Assembly (NCBI GenBank): GCA_014650415.1
Contig: BMUX01000022.1
Coordinates: 283 to 64,282 of the forward strand
Source: Streptomyces spiroverticillatus
Lineage (GTDB): Bacteria; Actinomycetota; Actinomycetes; Streptomycetales; Streptomycetaceae
DNA length: 64,000 nucleotides
Direction of reading: 5' to 3'
The translations under genes and the position numbers were made by a program. Below the pieces are notes generated by a model. The model was not told the origin of the DNA. It saw only the letters and a list, made by a program, of their open reading frames with translations, and ran no database searches. How positions within the stretch are numbered: position 1 is the stretch's first letter; the number at the start of each line of letters is the position of its first letter. Of this stretch, positions 47,257 to 55,453 are shown piece by piece.

Positions 47257-47688
47257 GGGGGCATGTTAGTCGGCGTGGCCAGTGCCCCGGCAGTGATCGT
47301 CAAGAAACGGAGGACGCCTGCGGGTATAGGACCCGTTCCTGGGAAGGACCTTCAAATGTGGGAAGTCAGTTCCATTGGGGCCTGTGATCCATGTCTCAAG
47401 TCCTTCCATATCCGGCAGTGTCGTGTCGTAAGGTGGCGACCACGTTTGTTGCACTAATCGGGGGCCTTTGGCGGCAATGACTGCCACGGGCCCTTTTGTG
47501 CGCTCGATCGGGCTCCCCGATCCTGATGGCAAGTGAATGACCTAGGGCCGGGCTCCGCACGCGAAGAAGCGATGCGGGGCGTGGATCCCGGAGCGGCAAC
47601 CCTTCCGTTCCGGTGCCGGCTGCCCCCCACCGGGCGCGTACCCGATAACTGCATCGTGGACGCGTCCCGAGCAAGCAAGGATCGACCC
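47257..47688. other. Divergent control region of the response regulator and POT transporter
   Basis: This 432-bp gap carries no sure gene. It holds a terminator-like hairpin at 47462-47497 and a possible 19-codon leader frame starting ATG at 47477 and ending TGA at 47536. The region 47400-47460 is AT-richer, with TGTCGTAAGG, and may hold the transporter promoter. The longer in-frame extension of the transporter looks non-coding. Confidence 0.45.
47462..47497 (+). terminator. Terminator-like hairpin in the POT transporter leader
   Basis: GGGCC (47462-47466) pairs with GGCCC (47489-47493), with an inner GGCA/TGCC stem, and TTTT follows at 47494-47497. No gene ends upstream on this strand, so it may act as an attenuator of the downstream transporter. 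Confidence 0.4.
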
Positions 47689-49212
47689 ATGGCGTCCAGC
47701 CTGACGAAGGAAACCCCCGGCGCAGCCGGGGACAAGGCCTTCTTCGGCCACCCCCGCGGCCTGGCCATTCTCTTCATGACCGAGATGTGGGAGCGGTTCT
47801 CCTACTACGGCATGCGGGCTCTGCTCGTGATGTACCTGGTTTCCGGCGGCGCGGATGCCGCGACCGGCAGCCAGGGCGGCGGGCTCGCGATGACCGCGGC
47901 CACGGCCACGGCCATCTACTCCGTCTACGTGGCCATGGTGTACCTCATGGCCATGCCCGGCGGCTGGTTCGGCGACCGCGTCTGGGGCGCCCGCAAGACG
48001 GTCCAGATCGCGAGCTTCGTGATCGTCGCGGGTCACCTCTCCCTGGCACTGCCGGGGCAGGTCATGTTCTTCGTCGGCCTGTGCCTGATCGCGTTCGGTT
48101 CGGGTCTGCTGAAGGCCAACATCTCCACGATGGTCGGCCACCTCTACACCGACCCGAAGGACCCCCGCCGCGACGGTGGCTTCACGATCTTCTACATGGG
48201 CATCAACCTCGGTGCCGTGGTCGCTCCCATCGCGATCGGCTGGATCGGCGAGGCGGTCAACTGGCACCTCGGCTTCGGTCTGGCCGCGGTGGGCATGGCG
48301 ATCGGCGCGATCACCTTCATGCTCGGCACCCGCGGCTTCAGCGAGCGGGACAACCGGGTCGCGAACCCGCTGTCCCCGGCCGAGAAGAAGGCCGTCATCA
48401 CCAAGACGCTCGTGTGCGCCGCCGTGATCGCCGCCTTCTACCTGCTGGTCGGTTTCACCGACGTCTTCACGCTGACGAAGAACTGGGTGCTGGTCCCGAT
48501 CATCCTGGCCGGTCTGCTGATCCCGATCGGCGTACTGGTCAAGATCAAGCGGGACAAGGACCTGTCCGGCGAAGAGCAGACCAAGATGACCGCGTTCATC
48601 TACTTCTTCGCCGCCGCCGCCGTCTTCTGGATGATCTTCGACCAGGGTGCGTCGACGCTGTCGCTGTTCGGTGACTCCAAGACCGAGCGCAACATCTTCG
48701 GCTGGGACATGCCGAACACGTTCTTCCAGGCCCTGAACCCGGGCTTCATCATGCTGCTCGCCCCGGTCGCCGCCGCCATCTGGCTGGCGCTGGCCAAGCG
48801 CAACCGCGAGCCCAGCACGATCGTGAAGTTCTCCATCGCCCTGGTGGTGGCGGGTGCCTCGTTCTTCGTGTTCCTCATCCCGATGAACCTGGCCACGGAC
48901 GGCACGAAGGTCACCATGTGGTGGCTGGTGCTCATCTTCCTGATGCACACCGTCGCCGAGCTGTGCCTGTCCCCGGTGGGTCTGTCGCTGACCACGAAGA
49001 TGGCTCCCGCGAAGTACGCCTCGCAGATGATGGGTGTCTTCTTCCTCGCCGTCACCGCCGGTGACAGTGTGACGGGCATGCTGTCCGTCGCCGGGGTCGA
49101 CCTCAACAGCCCGGGCGTCGTGGTCTTCGAGGCCGCCGCGGCCGTCGTGGCGGGCATCCTGATCTGGATGTCGCGCAACAAGGTCCGCGCGCTGATGGGC
49201 GAGGTCCGCTGA
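47689..49212 (+). CDS. POT/PTR family peptide:proton symporter
   Basis: A 507-residue permease with about 12-14 hydrophobic helices that imports di- and tripeptides with protons. The POT signature E-x-x-E-R is present as Glu32-Met-Trp-Glu35-Arg36 (TEMWERFSYYG), followed by GGWFGDRVWGARKT and FYMGINLGAVVAPIAIG (PTR2 signature 2). The ATG at 47689 follows AAGGA. Peptide uptake, two dipeptidase-like proteins and a two-component system are neighbours, though a functional link is only a guess. Confidence 0.95.
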   Translation: MASSLTKETPGAAGDKAFFGHPRGLAILFMTEMWERFSYYGMRALLVMYLVSGGADAATGSQGGGLAMTAATATAIYSVYVAMVYLMAMPGGWFGDRVWGARKTVQIASFVIVAGHLSLALPGQVMFFVGLCLIAFGSGLLKANISTMVGHLYTDPKDPRRDGGFTIFYMGINLGAVVAPIAIGWIGEAVNWHLGFGLAAVGMAIGAITFMLGTRGFSERDNRVANPLSPAEKKAVITKTLVCAAVIAAFYLLVGFTDVFTLTKNWVLVPIILAGLLIPIGVLVKIKRDKDLSGEEQTKMTAFIYFFAAAAVFWMIFDQGASTLSLFGDSKTERNIFGWDMPNTFFQALNPGFIMLLAPVAAAIWLALAKRNREPSTIVKFSIALVVAGASFFVFLIPMNLATDGTKVTMWWLVLIFLMHTVAELCLSPVGLSLTTKMAPAKYASQMMGVFFLAVTAGDSVTGMLSVAGVDLNSPGVVVFEAAAAVVAGILIWMSRNKVRALMGEVR

Positions 49213-49232
49213 CCTCGTAGCGTCCGCTCGTA

Positions 49233-49272
49233 CGGAGGGCCGCCGCACCGGATTCGGTGCGGCGGCCCTCCG
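49233..49272. terminator. Perfect 18-bp bidirectional terminator
   Basis: Arms 49233-49250 and 49255-49272 are exact reverse complements around the loop GATT. It separates the POT transporter from the convergent LAETG surface gene. Confidence 0.9.
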
Positions 49273-49298
49273 CCGTTTCCGCGGTCGCGTCCGGGTGG

Positions 49299-50699
49299 TT
49301 ACCGGGTGCCTCTCAGCCGCCGCCACGGGGTGAAGGTGAAGACCGCGCCTCCGAGGAGGATGACGGTTCCGGCGACCAGGGCGAGGGCGCGCAGGGCGCC
49401 GTCCGCCGAGGAGCCGGTCTCGGCGAGGTCGCCGCCGGCGGCGCCGCTCGACGACGTACTTCCTCCGGAGCCCGAGCCGGAGCCCGATCCGGAACCCGAT
49501 CCGCTCGCGCCGCCCGGCTGGGCCGCCGTGTCGAGTTCCAGGGAGACCGGGGCCGTGCCCTTGACCGTGCAGGGGATGCCGATCTTCTGGCCGCCCAGGG
49601 AGACGTCGATGGTCAGGGTGGAGGGGGCGAGGGTGGCCTTGCCGCTCGCGCCGGGTTTGTAGGTGCCGGTCATGTCGGGGAGGTCGACGGGCTTGCCCTG
49701 CTCCAGGGGGTCCTTGTTGCCGGTGCCCGTGACGCCCACGCTGCCCTTGTCGGCGCCGCCGAGAGTGAGCTGCAGGGAGGGTTTGAGGGCGCCGGCCGGG
49801 AGGGCGGCGGGGCTGTTCATGACGCCCTTGGCGGTGACGACGGTGAGGTCGTAGCTGCCGCCGTTCTTCTTGGCGTTGACGGTGATTTTGGTCTTGATGC
49901 TCGCCGGGCCCGGGGACTTGCAGGCGTACTCGACCGCGGCCTCCTTGCCGGGGAAGTCGGTCTTGCCGTCGCCGCCGCCACCGGTGGTGGACCCGCCTCC
50001 GGTGTCACTGCCGCCGGAGTCGGAGCCGCCGGTCGTGGTGGTGCCGCCGGTGGACGTGGTGCCGCCGGTCGTCGTGGTCCCGCCGGTGGAGGACGTACCG
50101 CCGTTGGACGACGTGCCGCCGCCCGACGTCGTGCCCCCGGAGCCCCCGCCGTCCGTCACCTTGATCGTCGCCGAGGCCTTGGGCTCCTCCTTCGGCGTGC
50201 ACTTGGTGTCGGTGGACATCGGCTTGCTGACGTTGATGGTGTACGCGCCCGGGGTGAGCGTGACGTCGCCCGCCTTGGTCAGCTTCAGCTTGCCCTTCAT
50301 CTCGGGCAGGACCATCGGGCTGTTCTTGGGGATCGGCGGGTTCTGCCGGGGCCCCTCCATCTTCAGCTCGCCCGAGCCCGCTCCCGCTCCCCCGACCTTG
50401 ATCGTGCCGGTCGGCTTCACGGTGTCCTTGTCGAGGTTGAGGACGTCGGGGTTCTTGGAGGCCGCCTCGACGGTCTTCCAGACGACCTCCACCTCGTCGC
50501 CGACCTTCGCCGTCGCGGGCGCGGTCACGTTCACCTTCGTGGTGCCCTGGACGGCGGGCAGGCCCGAGATGGGCGGGGGAATGCACTCGGTCTTGTACGA
50601 CACTTCGGCGGCCGTCGCGGGCGGTGCGGCCAGCAGCAGTCCCGCACCGGTGAGCATCAGCGCGACACCGGTCGCGCCCATCCTCCATTGCGTCTTCAC
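49299..50699 (-). CDS. LAETG cell-wall-anchored protein with two copies of a repeated domain
   Basis: A 466-residue exported protein. After a signal peptide (residues 1-30) there are two copies of one beta-rich domain of about 130 residues, with motif Y-x-C ... K-P ... GGA ... D(L/M)xGxY/KxK ... G-x-x-T ... C-T. They are separated by a Gly/Thr/Ser linker near residues 180-230 (STGGTTTTGG). The C-terminus is LAETG, a hydrophobic helix and WRRLRGTR, the class E sortase signal. Each domain has two Cys, probably disulfide-bonded. The GTG at 50699 overlaps the upstream stop (GTGA). Last gene of a four-gene operon; function unknown. Confidence 0.85.
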   Translation of the reverse strand: MKTQWRMGATGVALMLTGAGLLLAAPPATAAEVSYKTECIPPPISGLPAVQGTTKVNVTAPATAKVGDEVEVVWKTVEAASKNPDVLNLDKDTVKPTGTIKVGGAGAGSGELKMEGPRQNPPIPKNSPMVLPEMKGKLKLTKAGDVTLTPGAYTINVSKPMSTDTKCTPKEEPKASATIKVTDGGGSGGTTSGGGTSSNGGTSSTGGTTTTGGTTSTGGTTTTGGSDSGGSDTGGGSTTGGGGDGKTDFPGKEAAVEYACKSPGPASIKTKITVNAKKNGGSYDLTVVTAKGVMNSPAALPAGALKPSLQLTLGGADKGSVGVTGTGNKDPLEQGKPVDLPDMTGTYKPGASGKATLAPSTLTIDVSLGGQKIGIPCTVKGTAPVSLELDTAAQPGGASGSGSGSGSGSGSGGSTSSSGAAGGDLAETGSSADGALRALALVAGTVILLGGAVFTFTPWRRLRGTR

Positions 50700-51850
50700 G
50701 AATTGCCTTTCGGAGTAGGGGAGTTGGCGGTGCTCTCGTGCGGTGCGGAAACCTGTGCGTGCTCGTACGCCGCGCCGGGCGGCTGCTTGTGCGGGAAGGT
50801 CGGCGGCGGCGGTGCGGGCGGCGGCGTCGGCGCGCTGTCCGGGGTGAACCAGGGCAGCGGCAGCACGGCCGTCGGCTCGCCGTCCTGCTCGGCGGCGTCC
50901 TCGGCGGACCCGGCACCCCCGGGACGTACCGAAAAGCCCGCGCCTGACTCCTTCTGCCGTACGGTCCGGTGCCTGGCCGGTGTCCTCGGCCGCACCCGGT
51001 CCACCACCGCGAGACCGATCCGGAACAGCCCCGCCGGGACCACCACCGCCAGCAGCACCCAGAACAGGACCACGCCCCACGGCCGGTCCACCCCCCAGGG
51101 CTGGGCGGCCATCACGGTCTTGCCGTACTTCACCGAGACCAGGTAGTCCCCGTACGCCCCCGCCGGGAGCTGCACGTCGAGCGCGACCTCCGCCTCCTTG
51201 CCGGGGGCGAGGGTGCCGCGCCACTGGCGTTCCTCCCACAGGGGAGAGAAGACCCCGTGCGAGGTGCCGACCTGGAAGACAGGGTCGACGACGGGCGCGG
51301 ACCCGAGGTTGCCCAGCTTCAGCACGACCCGTCGGGTCTGCGGCGCGCCGAACCAGGTCAGCAGCGACCCCGACCCGTCGAGCGTCACGTCGGAGCGCAT
51401 CACCGCGAGCCGCCCGGCGTCCGGCGCGGGCTTCGGCAGCGGCGCGACGGGGTGCCCGGCGACGGTGAACTCGGCGTAGGCGGCGGCCTGTTGGCCCTGC
51501 ACGGTGGCGACGTACACCACGCACGGGCACGGCTTGGGCGGCTCGGCGACCTCCAGCTTGCGGGTGAAGCGGCCGTCGGCGTCGGTGGTGACGGCCCGAC
51601 CGTCGGCGTTGGCACAGGAGTTGGTGCCGCCCGGCACGCCGGTGGCCGGGGACGCCTCGCCGCAGATCAGCAGCATCAGCAGCGCCTTGGGCCGCCAGCC
51701 GTCGCCCTTGACGGTGATCTCGCCGCCCTTCCCGGCCTCGCTCTTCGAGAGCGCGACCCCCGGTTTCCCGTCGGCTGACGCGCCCCCGACTCCCAGCAGG
51801 ATCACCGCGGTTGCCACCACCGCCACCAGCACGCTCCGGCCCGTCCTCAT
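50696..51850 (-). CDS. Single-pass membrane protein with a neocarzinostatin-like extracellular domain
   Basis: A 384-residue protein. The signal peptide is at 1-27. Residues about 30-145 form an Ig-like domain with the pattern GDGWRP, LLMLLICGEA, GTNSCANADG, TTDADGRFTRKLEV and CPCVVY, resembling the neocarzinostatin-type fold with two disulfides (inference). A second beta domain runs to about 255, a membrane helix lies at 261-283, and a Pro-rich cytosolic tail of about 100 residues follows. Its start and stop both overlap neighbours (ATGA, GTGA). No enzyme motif is seen. Confidence 0.75.
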   Translation of the reverse strand: MRTGRSVLVAVVATAVILLGVGGASADGKPGVALSKSEAGKGGEITVKGDGWRPKALLMLLICGEASPATGVPGGTNSCANADGRAVTTDADGRFTRKLEVAEPPKPCPCVVYVATVQGQQAAAYAEFTVAGHPVAPLPKPAPDAGRLAVMRSDVTLDGSGSLLTWFGAPQTRRVVLKLGNLGSAPVVDPVFQVGTSHGVFSPLWEERQWRGTLAPGKEAEVALDVQLPAGAYGDYLVSVKYGKTVMAAQPWGVDRPWGVVLFWVLLAVVVPAGLFRIGLAVVDRVRPRTPARHRTVRQKESGAGFSVRPGGAGSAEDAAEQDGEPTAVLPLPWFTPDSAPTPPPAPPPPTFPHKQPPGAAYEHAQVSAPHESTANSPTPKGNS

Positions 51851-52737
51851 CCGCTCTCCTCCTCCAGCGACTCCAGCGACTCCAGCGACCCCTGCGACCC
51901 CAGCGACTCCTGTGCCGCCCGCTTCCTGTGCCGTACGATCCCCAGCCCGCCCGCCGCGAGGAGTGCCGCCGCTCCCCCGCCGAGCCCCAGCGCCGGGCCC
52001 CACTCCACGAAGGTCGCCGTCGCGGTGGCCTCCTCGCGGACGCCGGGGCCCGCCGTGACGGTGAGGCGGGCGCGGGCCCGGTCGAGGGCGGGGGTGTCGG
52101 TCCAGATCTCGGCGAGTTCGGCGCGGCGGCCGGGCGGCAGTTCCTTCATCTCGCGGGGCTCCCGGCGCAGCAGTTCGCCGCCGAGGGTGCCGTCGGCGCG
52201 GACGGCGACGCGCGGGGTGAGGGTGGTGTTGCCCCGGTTGACCAGGGCGTACCGGATGAGCCCGTCCTCGATGCGGACGTCCTCGACGGAGAGCGCCGCC
52301 AGCGTGGGCCCGCTGACCCGCAGCCGGACCTCGGTGCGCTGCTCGCGGCCGTCGGCGGCCGAGGCGACGAGCGTGCCGGGGTGGTCGCCGGGCTGGGCGG
52401 TGGCCGGGACGGTCACCGTGAACGGCACGTCCGCCCGGGTGCGCGCGGGCACCCGCACGGTGCGGGAGGCGAGCGCGATCCAGGCCCCTTCGGCGTCCTC
52501 GGCGCGCAGGGTGACGGTGCGGGGGGTGCGGTCCGGGTTGAGGATCGACAGCTTGTCCTCGAAGACCGTGCCGGGCGCGCCCTGGAGGTAGAAGTACGGG
52601 CGGCCTCCTTCGGCGGGACGCGTGCCGCCCGCGGCGGGTCCCGCCGTCCACGCGTCGGCGGCGTGGACGGCGGGGGCGGGCCCGGCGACGTAAAGGAGGG
52701 CCAGCAGGGCTCCCGCGGCGAGGAGGTGGCGGCGCAC
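51847..52737 (-). CDS. DUF916-like secreted, membrane-anchored protein
   Basis: A 296-residue protein. The signal peptide is at 1-30 (RRHLLAAGALLALLYVAG). The first half shows the pattern of peptidoglycan-binding DUF916/NEW3-type domains: FEDKLSILNPDRTPRTVTL, VPARTRADVPFTVTVPATAQPGDH. A second Ig-like domain ends near 240, and a helix near 247-266 with an RHRKR stop anchors it, followed by a short SLESLE acidic repeat. GTG at 52737 starts 2 bp after the upstream stop; the end overlaps the next gene by ATGA. Probably a wall-binding scaffold (inference). Confidence 0.75.
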   Translation of the reverse strand: MRRHLLAAGALLALLYVAGPAPAVHAADAWTAGPAAGGTRPAEGGRPYFYLQGAPGTVFEDKLSILNPDRTPRTVTLRAEDAEGAWIALASRTVRVPARTRADVPFTVTVPATAQPGDHPGTLVASAADGREQRTEVRLRVSGPTLAALSVEDVRIEDGLIRYALVNRGNTTLTPRVAVRADGTLGGELLRREPREMKELPPGRRAELAEIWTDTPALDRARARLTVTAGPGVREEATATATFVEWGPALGLGGGAAALLAAGGLGIVRHRKRAAQESLGSQGSLESLESLEEESG

Positions 52738-52739
52738 GG

Positions 52740-53447
52740 TCAGTGCGTGGAGCGCTGCTGGTTGCGGCGGGTGAGCCAGAGGGCGCCCGCGGCTCCGGCG
52801 AGCAGGACGGTGCCGCCGAGGGTGCCGAGCGCGACGGCGGAGTCGAGCGGGCCGGTCTTGGGCAGTTCGCCGCTGCCGGAGGGGGAGCTCTGGGAGGCGC
52901 TGTCGTCCGAACCGCCCGACCCCCCTCCGGAGCCCTTCACGTCCAGCTCCAGTGAGGGTTTGGGGCTGTTGGAGGGCGTGCAGGTGGTCGTCGTGCCGAG
53001 GGCCTTGATGGTGAGGACGCCCGCGGTGAAGGTGACCTTGCCGCTCTTCTTCGGGGTGTAAGTGCCGGACAGGTCGCTGATCTTGATGGGGGTGTTGGCC
53101 GGTATGGCGGAGGAGTTGGCGGGTCCGGCCACGGAGACCTGGCCGCCGTCGGCGCCGCCGACCTTGATGACCGCGTTCGGCTTCATCGCCCCCTTGCCCA
53201 GCTCCACCGGGCTGGAGGAGACGCCCTTCTGGAAGGACATGGTGAGGGTGTAGCCGCTGCCGCTCTTGACCGCCTTGATGTCGATCGGGGAGACCGCCCC
53301 CTTGTTCCCGATCGGCGTCTTGCACTGGTAGTTGACGTCCACGACGTCGGCCTGTGCGGCGGGGGCGGCAAGGAGCACCGCCGCAGTCGCGAGCGCGAGC
53401 ACGCCCGGCCTCGCGGTCACCGTCCGAATCTGCTTCTGGTACGACAC
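52740..53447 (-). CDS. LPKTG cell-wall-anchored protein, single-domain paralogue
   Basis: A 235-residue exported protein: signal peptide 1-32, one copy of the domain found twice in the 49299-50699 protein (VNYQCKTP, KGVSSSPVEL, IKVGGADGGQVSV, DLSGTYTPKKSGKVTFTAG, TTCTPSNSPKPSLELD), a Gly/Ser linker, and a LPKTG sorting signal followed by a helix and RRNQQRSTH. LPKTG is unusual beside an LAETG partner. GTG at 53447 has GAGGGG upstream; the first gene of the operon, with the promoter in 53448-53571. Confidence 0.83.
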   Translation of the reverse strand: MSYQKQIRTVTARPGVLALATAAVLLAAPAAQADVVDVNYQCKTPIGNKGAVSPIDIKAVKSGSGYTLTMSFQKGVSSSPVELGKGAMKPNAVIKVGGADGGQVSVAGPANSSAIPANTPIKISDLSGTYTPKKSGKVTFTAGVLTIKALGTTTTCTPSNSPKPSLELDVKGSGGGSGGSDDSASQSSPSGSGELPKTGPLDSAVALGTLGGTVLLAGAAGALWLTRRNQQRSTH

Positions 53448-53571
53448 CTCGTGATCCCCTCGTACGCCGGAGCGCCGCCGGGCACCGGGCCGGGTACGGT
53501 CGGCCAAGTTACTGACGGCGCATCAGATTGGTCGCTCAAGGTACGCCGGTGACCAGTCAAGGGGAAGACAA

Positions 53572-53596
53572 AGAGCACGCCGTATCGACGTGCTCT
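53572..53596 (-). terminator. Intrinsic terminator after the anti-sigma gene
   Basis: AGAGCACG (53572-53579) and CGTGCTCT (53589-53596) form an 8-bp stem with a 9-base loop. On the minus strand TTTGTCTTCCCC follows. It ends the 53635-54534 transcript. Confidence 0.75.
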
Positions 53597-53634
53597 CCAA
53601 CAACAGGGGATTCGGCGCTCTTGCCGGGCAACTC

Positions 53635-54534
53635 CTAGGCGGGTGCCGCCAGTTCGGCCCAGACCGTCTTGCCGGGGACGCCGTCGGGCGCGCGGGAGAC
53701 GCCCCAGTCCAGGCAGAGCCGCTGCACGATGAACATGCCGTGGCCGCCCGGGCGGCCCGCACGGTGCGGGGTGCGCGGGGCGGGCTCGCCGCCGCTGCGG
53801 TCGGTGACCTCCAGGCGCAGCCGCTTGCCGTCGCTGGCCACGCGCAGGGACTCGGGGCCCTCGGCGTGCAGGCAGGCGTTGGTGACGAGTTCGGAGACGA
53901 CGAGCAGGACGTCCTCGGCGGCGGCACGCCGGTCGGCGGTGGACGCCGGGAGCCAGCCCCAGTCGTACAGCGCCTGCCGGGTGAAGTCGCGGGCGAGCGG
54001 GACGATGCCGCTGGCCCCGTTCAGCTCGAGGTAGCGGAGCCGGCCGGAGGCCTCGGCGGCGGCGAGGGTGTCGGCGGGCCTGTCGGCGCCCGACTTGTCG
54101 GCGCCCGGTTCCGTACCGGCGGAGACAACGTCGGCCGCCCGGGCGGCGGGACCGCCCGCCGCACCGGCTCCGGGCACGCCGAACGAGCCGCCCGCCGCGC
54201 CGGAGGCCATGGGGTGCTCGCCCCGCACGGGGGCGTCGGCAACCTGCGTACCGGCGTCGGCCACGGGGGCGAACGCTGCCGTCGCACCGCTCGCGACCGC
54301 GTCGACGGCCCCGGCGGCACCCTCGGCGGGGGCCGGTGCGGGGTCGCCCGGGGCGGGCGCGGACGACAGGGGTGCGGGCGGCGCGGGTGCGCCCGTCACC
54401 GAGGCTGCCACCGTCCCGGCAGGAACCTCGGTCGCGCCCTCCGCAGCCGCGGGAGCAGCGCCGGAGGCATCGGAGGCGATGCCGTCCGGCTCGGGGCCGA
54501 GGTCGCCCGGCGGATGCTGCCGGGTGGTGCTCAT
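53635..54534 (-). CDS. prsI: ATP-binding anti-sigma factor (PrsI-like, RsbW type)
   Basis: A 299-residue protein. The first ~160 residues are an Ala/Pro/Gly-rich low-complexity extension; the GHKL kinase domain is residues ~165-299, with the N-box VVSELVTNACLHAEGP and the G-boxes DRSGGEP and RPGGHGMFIVQRL. RsbW proteins hold a sigma factor and phosphorylate a STAS partner with ATP. By position next to arsI and sigI it matches PrsI described for S. coelicolor SigI (from memory). The start could lie later, since the extension is hard to judge. Confidence 0.8.
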   Translation of the reverse strand: MSTTRQHPPGDLGPEPDGIASDASGAAPAAAEGATEVPAGTVAASVTGAPAPPAPLSSAPAPGDPAPAPAEGAAGAVDAVASGATAAFAPVADAGTQVADAPVRGEHPMASGAAGGSFGVPGAGAAGGPAARAADVVSAGTEPGADKSGADRPADTLAAAEASGRLRYLELNGASGIVPLARDFTRQALYDWGWLPASTADRRAAAEDVLLVVSELVTNACLHAEGPESLRVASDGKRLRLEVTDRSGGEPAPRTPHRAGRPGGHGMFIVQRLCLDWGVSRAPDGVPGKTVWAELAAPA

Positions 54535-54570
54535 CAGCGCTTCACCTCACCGATTCGCCAATTCGTTGTT

Positions 54571-54598
54571 TGCAGGGTCCGTGCTTGCAGGGTCTGTG
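54571..54598. repeat. 15-bp direct repeat between arsI and prsI
   Basis: TGCAGGGTCCGTGCT and TGCAGGGTCTGTG follow head to tail in the 161-bp gap between the two genes. It is too short to interpret, though it lies where a prsI promoter or operator would be. Confidence 0.5.
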
Positions 54599-54695
54599 AT
54601 TCCTCCTGCCCGAGCGAACCGTGAGAACACCCACGATTCGCCACGGGCCGCGCCACACGCTTCCCGCGGGGCGCGTGCGGAGGGTCCGGGTCCGG

Positions 54696-55076
54696 TCAGG
54701 TTCCCGGGGTTGTGGCGAGGGCGTCCGCAAGCGTGTCGTGCACGGTGAAGACGGCCTCCGCCCCGGTGATCTCGAAGACGCGCGCCACCACGGGCTGCAT
54801 GCCCGCCAGGTGCACCTCGCCGCCCGCGGCCTCGGCCTTCAGCCGGGCCCCGAGCAGGACGTTCAGCCCCGTCGAGTCACAGAATTCGAGCAGCGAGCAG
54901 TCGATCACGAGGCGTGTCCGCCCGTCGTCGAGCGCCTGCTCCAGAGGCTCCCGAAGCAGCTCGGCCGTGTGGTGATCCAGCTCACCCGCCGGAGTCACGA
55001 TCTCGTTCCGGCCCTCGGTCCGCACTTCGACCTGAAGCCGGCCCCGGTTCGCGCTGCCGACCGTCCCGCGGTCCAT
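54696..55076 (-). CDS. arsI: STAS-domain anti-anti-sigma factor (ArsI-like)
   Basis: A 126-residue STAS protein. The phosphorylation loop is FCDSTGLN with Ser68 (DST at 67-69), preceded by VTPAGELDHHTA. When unphosphorylated it would bind the anti-sigma factor and free the sigma factor. It is divergent from the sigma factor gene across about 375 bp and is followed by the anti-sigma gene, forming a partner-switching module. Name by position only. Confidence 0.85.
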   Translation of the reverse strand: MDRGTVGSANRGRLQVEVRTEGRNEIVTPAGELDHHTAELLREPLEQALDDGRTRLVIDCSLLEFCDSTGLNVLLGARLKAEAAGGEVHLAGMQPVVARVFEITGAEAVFTVHDTLADALATTPGT

Positions 55077-55453
55077 GCCCGTCCCTTTTCGCCGTCGTGG
55101 TTCTGCTTGGTTCTGCTTCTACGCGTCCTGCTCGCCGGTCGCGGCCTTTACACGCCGCGCCGGTGTGTTCCGTCCCTCACTCAAGCGCACCTTAAGGCCG
55201 CATCAAGGCTGTGCGGTATGCCCACGACAGCAGCAGAACACTACGCCTTCTTCACACGCACGGGTAGTCGAACAACGTCCTGAACTGGGCTTATTCGGAC
55301 ATAAGGCACTTGCAACCGCCCGTCGCGAGCGGGTAGGGCTAGTAGGGACACATCCGACCACCGTCCGCCCACCACCGGCTTTGGAGGCGCCGCTTCACCG
55401 CAGGAACACGTATCGGCATCGGCAGCCATATGCCGAGAACGATGGAGGAGACC
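55077..55453. other. Divergent arsI/sigI control region
   Basis: The 377-bp gap holds no gene. GGGTAG occurs at 55262-55267 and 55331-55336; this resembles the -10 element of SigB/SigF-type promoters (GGGTA), which would allow SigI self-control, but no clear GTTT -35 lies at the right distance. GGAGGAG just before 55454 is the sigma factor gene's ribosome-binding site. Confidence 0.4.

Noticed and set aside
55262-55336. SigB-type promoters upstream of the sigma factor gene
   Set aside because: Two GGGTAG words exist, but no matching GTTT -35 lies 14-16 bp upstream, so the claim was kept weak.
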